From Clarireedia homoeocarpa (lineage: Eukaryota > Ascomycota > Leotiomycetes > Helotiales > Rutstroemiaceae), in assembly GCA_001465935.1 (NCBI GenBank), contig LNKV01000048.1, forward strand, positions 1 to 64,000: a stretch of 64,000 nt of DNA, written 5' to 3'. Shown one piece after another: positions 11,126 to 22,417 of the stretch (the stretch's first letter is position 1; each line of letters begins with the position of its first letter). The notes below the pieces were generated by a model, which saw nothing but the letters and a program-made list of their open reading frames with translations, made no database searches and was not told the DNA's origin. The translations under genes were made by a program, and so were the position numbers.

Positions 11126-12277
11126 ATGTGTATTGGCGACGTGCGATTGTGCAGAGATTGCCAGAAAAAGTCTTACAAGATTAAGGATCGATGCGATCGG
11201 TGGCGATTACGTGAGACCGAGAATCACAGCATACACGGCTACCGTATATGGTACCGTTGTCAAGATTGCATACGCATTCGCTCACGTCGAGCACGACGAC
11301 GTGAAGCCAGGCAAGTCAGGAGCTATGAAAACCTGAAAGCGACTCTCGAATGGAAGAACGGCATGCGGCCACTGGCGCTAACAGATGGGCAGCTTCTAGA
11401 GCGGTATGCAGAGGCATGGAAGTTAGGCACACGTTTACATCCATTCATTCAGGGTCCCTACACGTATATGTATGACCACCACATTGCTGACTACAGAAAA
11501 AGTTTAGAGAACCAGATCCAGCGCTTCCGAGAGAAGCTGCCGCTGCTGCAGAATACTTCGCACCGTGGCCCTTGTGACGGGTGGTCCAGAGATGCCGCTG
11601 CAGCAATTCGCGTTGTAGAGGCACAGCCTGGGCAATTTGAAGAAGCTCTGAGAAGACAATCCGAGATAGATTTTTCTAAGCGAAAACTAACGGATGAAGA
11701 TCTGAATTTCTATTTTAACAGATATTCGATAGACGACGATATGGCGGCTGCGATGGCCATCATTCGGTGGAATGAGGATTTTCCCGAAGCCCCCAATCGT
11801 GACCTAGACATCAAAACATTTCGTGAGTGGCTGCCTTTCAATAAATGGGTAGATTATACTGTGAACGAGCGATGCGATGTCGTTCTCTATCGAGAATTCC
11901 GTAACTATCTGAAATATCTCATCGGATCTGGTGCCGATGCGCGGGCTCGCCATGCACGAAATGTTCTCCATTTCCATTCTTGGGAGGATCAACGAACTTA
12001 TGAATTCCGAGAAGAAGCTGGCAAAACGCCGTTTATGTCCCTTTCCAGGTGGTCGAAGATTGCCTACTGCAACGGCATGGAGGAAGAAGATTATGAACGT
12101 TGGTATGAGCTCTTGGACAGTTACCGTGATTATTTGATGTACTTGGGTGATTCGGTTCTCAAAAGATTTGATAAAGAGCGTTCTGAGATTGCTCATGCTT
12201 TCTATATGTCACTGATCCCGGATAATAAACCTGGGCGGAAAGAAAGATTTCAATGGGAGCCATTCAAAGAATGGTAG
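11126..12277 (+). CDS. hypothetical protein with N-terminal Cys motifs
   Basis: An intronless 383-residue frame. The N-terminus has two Cys pairs, CRDCQKK and YRCQDC, about 35 residues apart with Arg/His-rich sequence between, a pattern compatible with a small zinc-binding ribbon. A basic stretch (RIRSRRARRREAR) follows, then about 300 residues of mixed helix-type sequence rich in aromatic residues with no family I recognise. Codon use and length argue for a real gene. It lies at the head of a run of lineage-restricted genes including two 2EXR/F-box-like ones; a relation to those is not demonstrable from sequence. Confidence 0.68.
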   Translation: MCIGDVRLCRDCQKKSYKIKDRCDRWRLRETENHSIHGYRIWYRCQDCIRIRSRRARRREARQVRSYENLKATLEWKNGMRPLALTDGQLLERYAEAWKLGTRLHPFIQGPYTYMYDHHIADYRKSLENQIQRFREKLPLLQNTSHRGPCDGWSRDAAAAIRVVEAQPGQFEEALRRQSEIDFSKRKLTDEDLNFYFNRYSIDDDMAAAMAIIRWNEDFPEAPNRDLDIKTFREWLPFNKWVDYTVNERCDVVLYREFRNYLKYLIGSGADARARHARNVLHFHSWEDQRTYEFREEAGKTPFMSLSRWSKIAYCNGMEEEDYERWYELLDSYRDYLMYLGDSVLKRFDKERSEIAHAFYMSLIPDNKPGRKERFQWEPFKEW

Positions 12278-13432
12278 TCAGACTTGGCTGACGGTGAAAG
12301 CTGGCCAACATGGCCTAGCTCGGTATCTGGCAGGAGGAAATAATGGAACAAATGGGTGAAGAAGGCTGAATCTCTTCAACTTCCAAGGATGAAAGTTTCG
12401 CTTTTACACGGACTTGGTTCAGCATAGCGAAGATAGTCAAGTCCTGCTAGAGGTTTCTCTTGCAAACAAGTCTTTCTATAAACTAACAATAATAATCTCG
12501 ACTCTACCCACCCTTTCAACTCTTGAGTATTCCTTGTGACAATCGATCTTAGCAACAACAAAATACGAAGCGCGAAGAGTCCAAAGTATCGGCAGTTGAA
12601 ACTACAGAACAGAACGGTAAGTGCAGCTCTTTCTTCCACACCTTTGAGCGGTCGTTTACTCTCTCACCAGAAAAGGCCTGAGAGATCGTGAAACTAATGA
12701 GACATCTCCAGATCATCTCGGATGCGTATGACCTGGAAGGATGCCGCTATAACAAAAAGGCCTTTGACACTCTGCAGCAGTTTGGTGACCGTATTGACCA
12801 TTGACTGCTTAAAGGAGATGTTGGCACAGGAAATCAGAGAAAACGCAGAGCTTAAGCAGGAGATGGAGAAAAAGGATTGAATTGGATGGCACTCATGGAG
12901 ATCTTCTTCGCAACTTGCGGTCATCGGACATCAGACATCTTTGATTGCTCGGTTGCCGTCGAAGTACACTGAATCAAATCTTTGAGCACAGCGGATAATG
13001 CTTTAGATTGTCTGACATATGATTTTTGACCTGTCGCTTATGGATTAGAATGGGTGGGGGGTTGAATCGTTTTCCCGTGACAGGCTACCATCATGAGGCT
13101 GTGACTCATCTGGACAGGTGAGGTAGAGGAGAGATTTCGTGCGAATGAAAAGCGACTTCATTTTGAATGTCTCCAAGGTGTTGCGAAGTTACATCAAGTG
13201 ACTTCGACTGCAGTCGTGCTTGTTGAAGTGTGCGAATCACTTTCTAATAGACCACCAAAGATTTTACTGAGCAATACTGCAGTCTCTTCGTTGACCTTAC
13301 ATCCCACAAAAATGAGATCGAATTCGATGGCGCTATCTATCCCGAAAGTTCATCTGCCCCCCGAAATCTATCCCTCCAATATACACAGGGCATCCAAATT
13401 CTTTCTATGAAAATCTTCACCCCGCCTGTCAA
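12278..13432. other. intergenic region, no supported gene
   Basis: Only short frames occur. A plus-strand stretch near 12712-12808 reads like protein for about 30 codons before a stop, possibly a remnant, but nothing identifiable. Confidence 0.4.
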
Positions 13433-14343
13433 CTACTCAATTCTTCGCTCTCTGTCCGCGTCGACGAGCAGAGGATCTTCTTCATTCATCTCTGAATGCC
13501 TCGAGTTGCCTCTATATAACCAATAATGCTGTATAATGAAAATAATATCGAAAAATATACTAACATTCCCCAACATAAGCTTGACCGGATTCCCCGTGAT
13601 ACCCGACCAATCCCCTTGTAGATAACTATCTATAACCAATTGTAGAATCGAAAGAACTCCGCCTACGACGTCTAGGAGAATTGTTACAATGGACCAACCT
13701 TGTGTTGAACGATTTCGATAATTCATCAGAGCCTGTGGCATGTATTTCACAACTGTGATAATAAGCTTGACATACGAGATGGCGTAGATCTGCGGCACAA
13801 CATGCATGTTAGTGAAAGGTCCATTCAACCGTATCTTGCAGTCCAACATACCACATCGATCCAGGCCCATCCCGTCTGTGCATCCTCATCTTTCCGCGCA
13901 AGCACAATAACAAGCACCGTTATAATACCAACAGCACAACCCACAATCAATCCCAGAATACTCCTACTAACTCTCGCTCCCGGATCCCGTCTGCCACGTT
14001 TATCGAACCCCCAAATCGAGGGCACGAACTGCGACAAAATCACCACGCAAACAACCACCGCATGCCCTGCAAACGCCAAATCGTTGAATTTCACCGTAGG
14101 TGTATGGCCATTATGTCTGAGCGCGTATTCGCGACGTATCTCGGGCGAGTAGAGGAGCGCGGCGGTGGACACGAAGTATGCGGCGAAGCCTAGGAGGTTG
14201 ACGAAGGGAAAATCGATGGTGGTGCCGGTGGTGGATTTGCGCTGGAAGTTGAGGATTGGTTGGGGGTAGAAGGAGATTGACCAGCAGAGGGCGTAGATCC
14301 AGCCGAATAGATAGGAGATAAATTCCAGGAGTGAGATGGTCAT
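13433..14343 (-). CDS. ERS1: Ers1/cystinosin-like PQ-loop lysosomal (vacuolar) cystine transporter
   Basis: Exons 14343-13852 and 13789-13433 (62-bp intron) give 282 residues. About seven hydrophobic segments are present and both PQ-loop repeats are visible: SISFYPQPILNFQRKST near the N-terminus and VVKYMPQALMNYRNRST in the second exon. Pro-Gln dipeptides followed by N-x-R-x-(K/R)-S-T are the family signature. Cystinosin exports cystine from the lysosome or vacuole by proton symport. The start at MTISLLEF was chosen because it sits directly before the first helix, as in yeast Ers1; an in-frame ATG at 14397 would add 18 residues. The C-terminus EEDPLLVDADRERRIE contains an acidic dileucine-like signal (EEDPLL) suited to vacuolar sorting (inference). 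Confidence 0.92.
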
Positions 14344-14770
14344 GGTGTGTAGGAGTGGGGAGTGCCATGGGTGAAGGTTGGGGTGAGTGTTGGTCATATA
14401 AGGGGATGGTAATATAAGGGGATGTAGTTGGGAAATGCGCAAATGAAGTCAGCGATGGCGTGCGAGGCGGGGCCGTGGTCATTTTTGTATTAGTGAGCAC
14501 ATGCTTCCCCAGGTCAGTCAAGTCATGCATTAGCGTGAGATCTTATCTATTCCGTTGTCTGTGGCTTGATTTGTGCTTCTTTATAAATTGTCCGTATCTA
14601 TTATCTTTCCATCTATCAGATCGTTTATGTGTCCTCATCATCTTGCCAGTTATGATTTGTTCGTACGTTTTCATGAGAAGACTGTATGATATCCACGCTG
14701 AGTTGCACCAGATTTATGACGAATAGAACTATTCTCAATTCAAGGACACACAAAGCTACTTCGATCAATA
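14344..14770. promoter_or_regulatory. divergent intergenic region ERS1-like / 2EXR gene
   Basis: A 427-bp stretch between divergent start codons. It has T-rich tracts near 14510-14640. No specific operator is recognised. Confidence 0.4.
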
Positions 14771-15422
14771 ATGTCGAGTATCTCATTTCTTGACCTCCCT
14801 GGAGAAATCCGAAACCAAATCTACAATGATCTTTTAATCCTCCCACATATCTTCACCCCGAGACGACTTGGCAGTGATCCACCCATATACCCACAAATAC
14901 TCAGAGTGTGCAAACAAGTCCACGAAGAAGCCAAGCAAATCCTCTATGGCGGCAACGTCTTCATTGCCCACCCTAATCTCCTTGATGGCTGGCCGCGTCT
15001 GCGCTGGAAATATGACACAATCAGCTCTCAAAACGTTATTTCATACATCAGGAGATACTACCTCATCGTGCGATTGGACTGCGATCCTAATTTTACTGCT
15101 GAGAACGCAGAAAGGGCGTTCAGTGGGATAGAAGAGTTGACCATTAGAGTTGAGCAAGCTGAGTTCAGAGGCTCGGATTATCAAGTCTTGAAACTTTTCG
15201 AAGGCGTTCGTGGTGTGAAGAAGACGAGGGTTTATGGTAGTGTGACTGGCTTTCCAAAATATTGTCAATGGTTGCAGAATGCCATGAGTACGCCAAAAGA
15301 AGTCGAGGTCACTGAGTTTGAGAAGTTTGATGCGGGCGGGATGATGAAGCTATGGAATGTAAGTGAATAGACAGCTGAGTGTTGCTTCCATCTGATGGTT
15401 ATTCTAGGACTTTGGCCGCTAA
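14771..15422 (+). CDS. 2EXR/F-box-like domain protein
   Basis: Exon 1 is 14771-15358; I add a 48-bp intron (GTAAGT donor, TTCTAG acceptor) and a 15-nt last exon 15408-15422, giving 200 residues ending KLWNDFGR. Unspliced, the frame would end VSE a few codons later, so both are possible. The N-terminus FLDLPGEIRNQIYNDLL plus ILRVCKQVHEEAKQILYGGNVF is the typical start of the large fungal 2EXR/F-box-like family. In those proteins a short helical motif precedes a variable C-terminal region. F-box proteins bridge Skp1 to ubiquitination targets, but function is unproven for most members. The next gene downstream begins with the same motif. Confidence 0.7.
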
Positions 15423-15816
15423 ATTATCTATACTTCTTCTATGATGTGTTGCATTTAAGTGGATAATCGTGCTTTCCCAGGTACCTCGATAAACATGGCA
15501 GATTGAAAAAACCTCGCTCTTTCCTAACTGCTGGTAGATTAGGAAGATGGTAGTAGTCGATCAACGGATAAAAAATGCAGAGAATTGATATCTTGAGTCA
15601 ATGCTGTTCGACACCTTCGATAAGGTTGCACTAGACTTCTACAGAGCAAAAATAATCCAATCCAATCAAGCAGGAATAGGAAGCACATTACATGTGCATA
15701 TTTTAAAGTCTCTCTCTCTCTCTTTCACATTCAATTCGGTAAAATTTCACGGTGGTTCACGTACGAACAGCACGTATCGACAGGACTACTTACTCTAGCA
15801 ACAGTTTTATCTCAAT
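15423..15816. other. intergenic region, no gene seen
   Basis: Short spacer before the second 2EXR-type gene. A CT run (CTCTCTCTCT) near 15712 is the only feature noticed and probably lies in the leader of the gene at 15817. Confidence 0.4.
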
Positions 15817-17852
15817 ATGACTTCGGCACCCAGCTTTCTCACTCATTTCCCTCTCGAGATTAGAGAGCAAATCTACAGGCATTCACTATGCAATGAGATT
15901 CTTGCATCCTCAAGGTCTGTCACCATGGCTTCTAGATATGGTGCTGAACTAAACTACGACTTATGTCCGCAACTTCTGAGGGTTTGCAGGCAGGTTCATG
16001 ACGAGGCGTGTAGGTTTCTTTATGAAATAAACACTTTTTACATTGCCTGCTGCCAATTTCGCTTTCCCGGCTTGGGGCAGACCCCGCGCATGGAAGTTTC
16101 ACCTCTAACAAGATATATCAATGGTACCACAGACCCCCCTGGCTTTGAGGAACCCACCGCATACACCGTCATGCATATACGAAAAGTCAAGCGCTGGAAC
16201 GTTGTTATCAGTACACTCAAGAATCCGGGCGATTGTTGGGGAATGGAATGGACTTTAGTGGACTTCTGCTCTGCCATTTCTATTACGCCCCCAGACTTTA
16301 TGACAGTATACATTCTTGAACATGGCATGGACTTACCAGGAATCAAATGTTACGGGGAAGAAGAAGAAGAATGGGCTCGCCCGTTTGATCATCATGTAAA
16401 TGATTTCAAGCGCTTTGAGACAGTTTTGAGACCTCTCAGAACCCTCTGCAACCTCAAGGATCTGACATTTAAAGTTGCGTTGCGGAATGATATTCCGGAC
16501 TTTGTGCGTTGCAGAAGTTGGCCCCCATTAACTGAGCGTGAGTTTGTTCCTTTTATGCAAGTTTTTTCCCTTCTTGTCTGCATAAGAGCTTGATACTTGG
16601 CAAGTTGAAAATCGATCTTATATGGATTCGTCGTTTACACGTGGAATGCTACTCGCAAAGTTTTCTCTTTTCTACAGCCGGAAATCAAATTGTCGTATTT
16701 TGATCAAGGTCTAACGTCCTGGGTGATACTACAGATCGGAGACCCGAACACAAACTCTCTACACGCTTAAAGAAGGAATTGATAGATCTGGCGACTGGAA
16801 ACTCACCTCCGGAACTCATGCGAGAGATGTTAAGAGTGCTAGTCACTTATGCAAAGACCTTCGAGCGTTGTAGCGAGTGGCGGAAGGAAATGGGTTTAAG
16901 AAGAGAGGATATTATAGATGGTCTCATCCGGCTCGAGATTGACTGGCAACTGAACCCATATCGATATCCCATGTCCGGGGGGGAATGTGAATATGATAAC
17001 GTAGCCTATTATCACCCGGTTGAGGATGGATTGGAGCACGCAAAAATTGCCTTAGTAGCAGACGATATGGCTGAATTCAAGATCTGTCGTCGAAATGTTC
17101 TCTCATACCTTGAAAAACAGTATTTACGCATCGAACAAGCAAGTACCAAAGTCAACGAGTTTATCAAGTCTGAAAAGAACCATCCGGGATTGTTTTCTGT
17201 ACGCACCTCAGGCAGGCAATGGAAGGAACAGTACGATGAGAAAAAGTACTTGGCTTTGATACTCCTCGAGGATTATAGCTATTCTTTCGTCCGCGACGCC
17301 CCTGACGATGTTCGTGCGGAGATTCGCAAGATGATGCATGATCACCCAGAATATTGGTCTCCTCCTTACGTTTCTCTAAATCGAAATGGTCTTATCCTCC
17401 GCATAGCTCAGGACATCGCCGCCGATTACACAATGCTATTCCGAAATAATTTCCGGACCGTCATTGATGATTGTGACAAGCAATACGTGCAGATCTTAAA
17501 AGCGCGGAAAGAACTTTTCAAGTTTGATCTATCCGAAGAGGAGAGGGAACGATGTGGTATTAAGACAGAGGACTGGCGATGCGCAGAGGAGGTTAACTGG
17601 AAAGTGGAAGAACCAAATCTAGCTCCTGAGCGCCAGCCACAGTACCCGGATTCTGACGAAGATTATAGTGATTATGATGATCCAGTGAGACGCTCGTACT
17701 ATGACGAAGAAGCTGATGAATCCGGAGAAGTTGATGAATCAGAAGAAGCTAATGAATCCGAAGAAGCTAATGAATCCGAAGAAGCTAATGAATCCGAAGA
17801 AGTTGATGAATCCGAAGAAGCTAATGAATCCGAAGAAGCTGAAGAAAGCTGA
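15817..17852 (+). CDS. 2EXR/F-box-like protein with acidic minisatellite-encoded tail
   Basis: Exons 15817-16537 and 16735-17852 join in frame to 612 residues. The intron is 197 bp, with a GTGAGT donor, a TCTAAC branch site and a CTACAG acceptor; a nearer CTACAG at 16672 leads to a stop. The N-terminus FLTHFPLEIREQIYRHSL with LLRVCRQVHDEACRFLYEINTF repeats the motif of the neighbouring gene at 14771. The long second part is helical and charged with no recognised domain. The last about 50 residues are strongly acidic, encoded by 18-bp tandem units translating to EANESE/EVDESE. It may be a paralogue of the 14771 gene in its first 70 residues only. Function unknown; Skp1 binding would be inference. 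Confidence 0.75.
17709..17834 (+). repeat. 18-bp coding minisatellite (seven units)
   Basis: Seven consecutive 18-bp units of the type GAAGCTAATGAATCCGAA, varying only at a few positions (GCTAAT/GTTGAT, CCGAA/AGAA/CGGA). They lie in the reading frame of the upstream F-box-like gene and encode E-(A/V)-(N/D)-E-S-(E/G). Because the unit is a multiple of three, copy-number change alters tail length without frameshift. Confidence 0.9.
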
Positions 17853-19425
17853 AGGATCCGAGGAGGAAATGGTGACTGATGAGGTTTCTGCAAAGCCAAC
17901 ACACGAAGAATCAGGTGATGAGATGGATGCAGATGAGTAAGATTGGGCGGCAGGAGCTTTTGCAGATGAGGAATAATATGCTGGCGGAAATACCTCACAA
18001 CCTTTTTGGTTCTACTGGAGCATAAAGTAGTTAATTATATGCCGACGAATCGTATTACGTTGGATAAAGAGTATGGATCGGAAAGCAAAATTATAATGAC
18101 TGAATTGAGATAGGCATTCATGGAGGATAAAGCAAGAATATTGGCGTGGCAAACACCCGATGGACACGATACATCTTTCTCATCGAGAGGCCTTTGAAAG
18201 ATATCGCTGCACAAGGACATTGATTTGATCATTAATGAGACAAAGATTCAATTTATTTGTGTGCTCGTGGCGAATGAAAAGTGGTTTTGCGTTTCAGTAT
18301 AATTACGTGGACATCGAATGTTCGGCGACAATCACGATCATGCTGCAGCTGTTGATGTATGTATTGTATTTCAAAATTCATAACCCTCACCCCTTTTAAC
18401 AAGTATCTTATCGATCTCCTACATCTTGCTGATACCCTATAACGTTTTCGTTGTCACCTCTTCCATGCCATAACTCTCCTGTAGTGCTGTGAGCTGACTT
18501 CACTCTTGCTTTCTCAATCCGTGAGTGTCATCTTAATGTTGTGAATGATATATCACACGTCCAAGTGGAGCACATATCTGAGTTATCTAGATATATTCAC
18601 CTGCTACTGGACTTTTGGAAATAGTTTCTCCAGTTGCTTTATAAGTCTGCTTGGTAGCTTTGACGTGACTTGGTATCTACTGCATGAGAATTTTTCCAGA
18701 CGGACGAAGGAGGGCAAGTAGTTCAATTGAAACTCTGTCAAATTAGCAGAAAGTATACTGCATTGGTTAGCAAGTCGGAGCGCTTACATTTTTTATGAAT
18801 GAATCATTCTGATACTGCTGGTGTTGGTTTATTTCCAGGCTGCATTAACCTGCTCTTCTTTCTCATACCAAAGCTTTCTCCCTCCGATACTAATACCAGT
18901 GCATTCCGTCCTCTTTGTACTTCTAATGAACTAAGCTGTATTTGAAAGGGAATGATGTGTGATACCGAATCAATCTACTAATTCCACAAAGGATCTTGGA
19001 GATATCCTTTGTTGAAACACCTCAAGGCTGAACATGATCTGTTTACTCTGCAGCTACAATTGGTGTTATATTTTGAATTCATTCTTACAAGAAAAATATT
19101 TCAATTGCTGAATTGCTTTCATTTCAAGCACAACTGCATTGCTCAAACACTGACGCAGGACGTTATTATTCTCGATAGTCTGTCTAAATATCCCTAACAC
19201 TCGTGTGCGAGATAGAGGGCAGCATACCTCGCTAAAAAAAGGTCCTTTCATCCTCTAGGTGAATTGAAGAAGAGGCAGATCAGATGGGTGTCTGAGGAAC
19301 ATTCACGTCCACGTCCACGTTCACATCGAGTACTGGTGAATTTCATAGCTAGACTACAGCCGGAATTTGAGACTGAACAAACTCCGGATCTAGGACATCA
19401 GTTTATACCATTCTGGGTTGAGCCG
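17853..19425. other. intergenic region, possible missing 5' exon of next gene
   Basis: No complete gene is seen. The frame of the gene that follows is open back to 19216 without an ATG, so an upstream coding exon could lie here, but I could not place one with confidence. Confidence 0.4.
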
Positions 19426-20634
19426 ATGCCGGAATTAGAATCGGAGCCGCTGCCGCAGACGCAGACGCAACGTCTGAAGCGAGTGGGGTATCATGCGAAT
19501 TTCTCATCTGAAAGTGAGGACGAGAAGAAAGAAGAGGATATTGAAGATGGAAGGCCACGTATAGACACCCTAAAAGGAACAGTCGAAGAACCACGCGTTG
19601 TTGAACCTCCCACAGAGTTCGAAAAAGCAACTACATGGCTCCTCAATTTCCAAACCACTTCTCTCCAACTCCTCCACTCCATCCTTGAACTTCCATCAGG
19701 ACCGGCCTTCGCACATCCCGCATGCATCTACACCTCCGTCCTCCTCGGGCTCTTCTTCCGCTATAAAACTCACCCACAATACAGCGTCGACTTGATATTT
19801 CGCATTTTCTATCCGAATCACAACAAGAACCCGCTGATTCGAGAAGGATTTCTACCGGTTCCCGGGAACTTGGAATTATCGATTTTGGTTTATGTACTGG
19901 AGTTCTTGATGGCTTATGCAGTAGCTTGGTTCGATGTACACTTGTTGATGTGGGCGTGGAGGAAGGTGGGGTTAAGGGTTCCGCGGTGGCTAGCGGAGGA
20001 GGATGAGAAGGTGGAGGAGGGGCCAACGATCCATTCCACTAGTGAGGCGAAGAGAAGGGATTCTTTGCCAGGGAATGATGACGGGGTTGAGCTTACTGGG
20101 GAAGAGGCGGTGATCCCTCCTAACTCAAATGCGCAAGTACCGCCGCCTCTGCCTCCACGACCGGCTCTATCCCCACGACCGGCGCTTCCCCCAAGCCCAA
20201 GAGTGCAGCGGTCAGAGATAACACTGTGGGATCTGCCAAGAGAGACTTTATATCTTCCGCTAATGATTCTCTGGACTCCTCTGCTGAGCCTTTGGAACCA
20301 AACTCAGAGCCACGATAGTACAGAAAGCCGAGAAACTACAAAAATCCAAGAAACTACAGAAAGCCAAGAAACTACAAAAACCCAAGAAACCACAGAAACC
20401 AGAGAGACTACAGAAACCAGAGAGACTACAGAAACCAGAGAAATAACAGAGATCACAGAGGAGATTGTAGATCCCGCAGCATACCCCATTCTTCCATCGC
20501 CTACTCTATCAGAGACAGCGGCGGACTGGGCTTCTGAAACAAGGATTCGTGTGGATGATGGATTCTTTTGTACTTTTCAGGGTCCAGAAACGACAAGAAA
20601 CACAGAAGGTCGCAGGCGGAGGGTGAATATTTAG
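19426..20634 (+). CDS. hypothetical membrane protein with Thr/Glu repeat (5' end uncertain)
   Basis: From the first in-frame ATG at 19426 the frame encodes 402 residues. The same frame is open from 19216 and its upstream part (Arg/Pro then Glu-rich) looks coding, so a 5' exon may be missing. Two hydrophobic segments are visible, ACIYTSVLLGLFF and LELSILVYVLEFLMAYAVAW, followed by a Pro-rich linker (PPPLPPRPALSPRPALPP) and a hydrophobic patch LYLPLMILWTPLLSLW. The C-terminal third holds tandem ETTETR-type repeats from 18-bp DNA units at about 20330-20450. The segment HPQYSVDLIFRIFYPNHNKNPLIREGF is conserved-looking but I do not recognise the family. Confidence 0.6.
   Translation: MPELESEPLPQTQTQRLKRVGYHANFSSESEDEKKEEDIEDGRPRIDTLKGTVEEPRVVEPPTEFEKATTWLLNFQTTSLQLLHSILELPSGPAFAHPACIYTSVLLGLFFRYKTHPQYSVDLIFRIFYPNHNKNPLIREGFLPVPGNLELSILVYVLEFLMAYAVAWFDVHLLMWAWRKVGLRVPRWLAEEDEKVEEGPTIHSTSEAKRRDSLPGNDDGVELTGEEAVIPPNSNAQVPPPLPPRPALSPRPALPPSPRVQRSEITLWDLPRETLYLPLMILWTPLLSLWNQTQSHDSTESRETTKIQETTESQETTKTQETTETRETTETRETTETREITEITEEIVDPAAYPILPSPTLSETAADWASETRIRVDDGFFCTFQGPETTRNTEGRRRRVNI
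20330..20450 (+). repeat. coding 18-bp minisatellite, Glu-Thr-Thr type
   Basis: Degenerate to near-identical 18-bp units of the type ACTACAGAAACCAGAGAG, in frame with the surrounding gene and encoding TTETRE and variants TTESQE, TTKTQE. The 3' units are the most alike, which suggests recent expansion there. Confidence 0.8.
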
Positions 20635-21149
20635 AATTCCTGATGGTGTTTTAGGTAGGAACAGAATGTTTCAAATTAGAGTTAATGTGGAATCAATTGA
20701 CGACAGACGTCTTATCGTGTCTGAAGAGAAGCTTTATATGATGTAAGCATGTGTGGCATTGTGTGCTAGAATTATCGGCAGATTTGAAGACAGAGAGGAC
20801 GTCATAATAGTTAACCAAGCTGATATAAAACCACTGTTTGGAGATACCGAGAAGCTTAAAACTTCCAAGCAATACTTCTTTATAGAACTCTTACCTTGTA
20901 CACTTCACTTTTCCTCGAAACCAAAGAACTTCTCACATCCTTTGTTTGCAGGACTGTAATAGTTTCCAAAATAACCGGATCGTATGGGCTACTTACCCAA
21001 CGAAGAAACTGAACAAAAACGAAGAAATTGAACAAAAATACTATTTAAATGTCTCTTTTCATCGCACCCATCCCATCACAATTTACCGGACTCCCATCTC
21101 ACTACTAGGATCCCGAAACGACAATATACACACCACAACCCCATTCAAA
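20635..21149. other. intergenic region, no gene seen
   Basis: Spacer between two plus-strand genes. The 3' half is AC-rich and leader-like for the gene at 21150. No other structure was noticed. Confidence 0.4.
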
Positions 21150-21509
21150 ATGGATCCCCCCAGCCTCCGCGAAAGCGTCCAATCCTTCGTCCTCGTCACC
21201 TTCATCATCATCCTCGTCATGATCTTCATGCTCTACGTCCCTCGCTGGATCTTCCTCAAGATCCGAAACCGACACCTAGCACAAGCACCCGGATCACGCC
21301 AATCCCCGCAAACAAAAATGAAAAATTGGTGGACAGAAGGTGTAGACGCGCTTGCGAATCTGAAAGCTGAGACGGCGTGGAAACGAAAAGAGAGAGAAGT
21401 GGAAAGGGAGAAGATGAGGGCAGAGGAGGATGTGGAGAGGGCGGAGGAGAGAACTGAGAAACACATGAGTAGGCCGATGAAGGCGCTGTTGCTGGTTAGA
21501 GATAGGTAA
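21150..21509 (+). CDS. small single-pass membrane protein with charged C-terminal helix
   Basis: A 119-residue frame starting ATG after CATTCAAA, the natural start because the upstream in-frame part is leader-like. Residues 13-34 (FVLVTFIIILVMIFMLYVPRW) form one strong membrane helix. They are followed by basic residues (KIRNRH), then a long Glu/Lys/Arg helix (residues about 70-105) likely to be coiled coil. The positive-inside pattern suggests the charged tail is cytosolic. No family recognised. Confidence 0.62.
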   Translation: MDPPSLRESVQSFVLVTFIIILVMIFMLYVPRWIFLKIRNRHLAQAPGSRQSPQTKMKNWWTEGVDALANLKAETAWKRKEREVEREKMRAEEDVERAEERTEKHMSRPMKALLLVRDR

Positions 21510-22417
21510 AGTGGGATTTGAATTTGAGGGGTAATACTGAAGGAAGAAGCAAGAGGTGGGTGGGAATATATTTCTTTTCCGCTGTTTCTTAGAATATAGA
21601 TTTTTTAAATTGATAAAATAAAAGAAAGCACCTTTGAGTCAGTGATTTAAGTGATGTCGTGCACAAAGTGATAGTAAGCTTACTTGCGTATACATCGTCT
21701 GTGACCGTTCACTCACCGCTCACTTGCGAGAAGCATCTTTTCGCAGCAACTCCTCCTTGCATAAAATCAAGGATATTCGTAGAATATCATCTCAGCTGTC
21801 AACTTAATCGCCAACCCAAAAGATCACTTGATCTCACACAAAATAAACCCATCCCGCGATACGAAGGACGGTATGTGTCGGTTCAGTGTATTTACTGAAC
21901 TACGGGAGAGATACTCAAGGATATTAGATACGCGCTGTAGTATAGTAGTTAGTGCGGGAGAGAGGGTCTATATAGTCCAGCTCTCCCTCCCACCTAGTTT
22001 AGAGAATTCAACCCGATTCAACTGCACTACTTGGTCCCCATTGTGACTGAGTGTGGTGCCACGAATCGGTTTCACCTACAGCTGTACTAAGCTGTGCTGT
22101 GCTACCCCGCATTTTATGCATGTACGTCGATCTCCCTCGTATCGGCTCGGTGCTGCACGAGCTATCACATACAGCAGAAAACATAACCAATGAAGACAGG
22201 GAAAATTGTGTGGATAACAAATACGTACTACCTTGGGATCCTGTCATGTCGTCAGATCATGCAAATCATCGGTAGCCTTGATTCTAATCATGGGTTTGAG
22301 GGTGAGAGAGGATCGGCTTTCGAGGGTATATATTTGGACAATCTGAAGCGATTTGGAGACACCATCTGTCTCTTATTCTTAAATTAAAGTTACCGATAAA
22401 TTCAAATCAGGAACAAC
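21510..22417. other. intergenic region with tRNA-like fragment
   Basis: No protein gene is seen. The stretch contains the tRNA-like segment 21931-22035 listed separately. Confidence 0.4.
21931..22035 (+). other. tRNA-derived fragment (pseudo-tRNA or SINE head)
   Basis: TAGTATAGTAGTTAGTGC at about 21938-21955 closely matches the D-arm/A-box of histidine-type tRNAs. It is followed by a GGGAGAG...CTCTCCC hairpin and then ATTCAACCCGATTCAAC, which is only loosely B-box-like. The acceptor stem does not pair, so this is not an intact tRNA gene. Confidence 0.4.

Noticed and set aside
12694..12924. Short frames on both strands resembling protein for about 30 codons
   Set aside because: Interrupted by stops and no recognisable family; at best a remnant.
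13790..14460. Start of the cystinosin-like gene at 14442
   Set aside because: The extra N-terminal residues are His/Pro-rich and not family-like; 14343 places the start just before the first helix.
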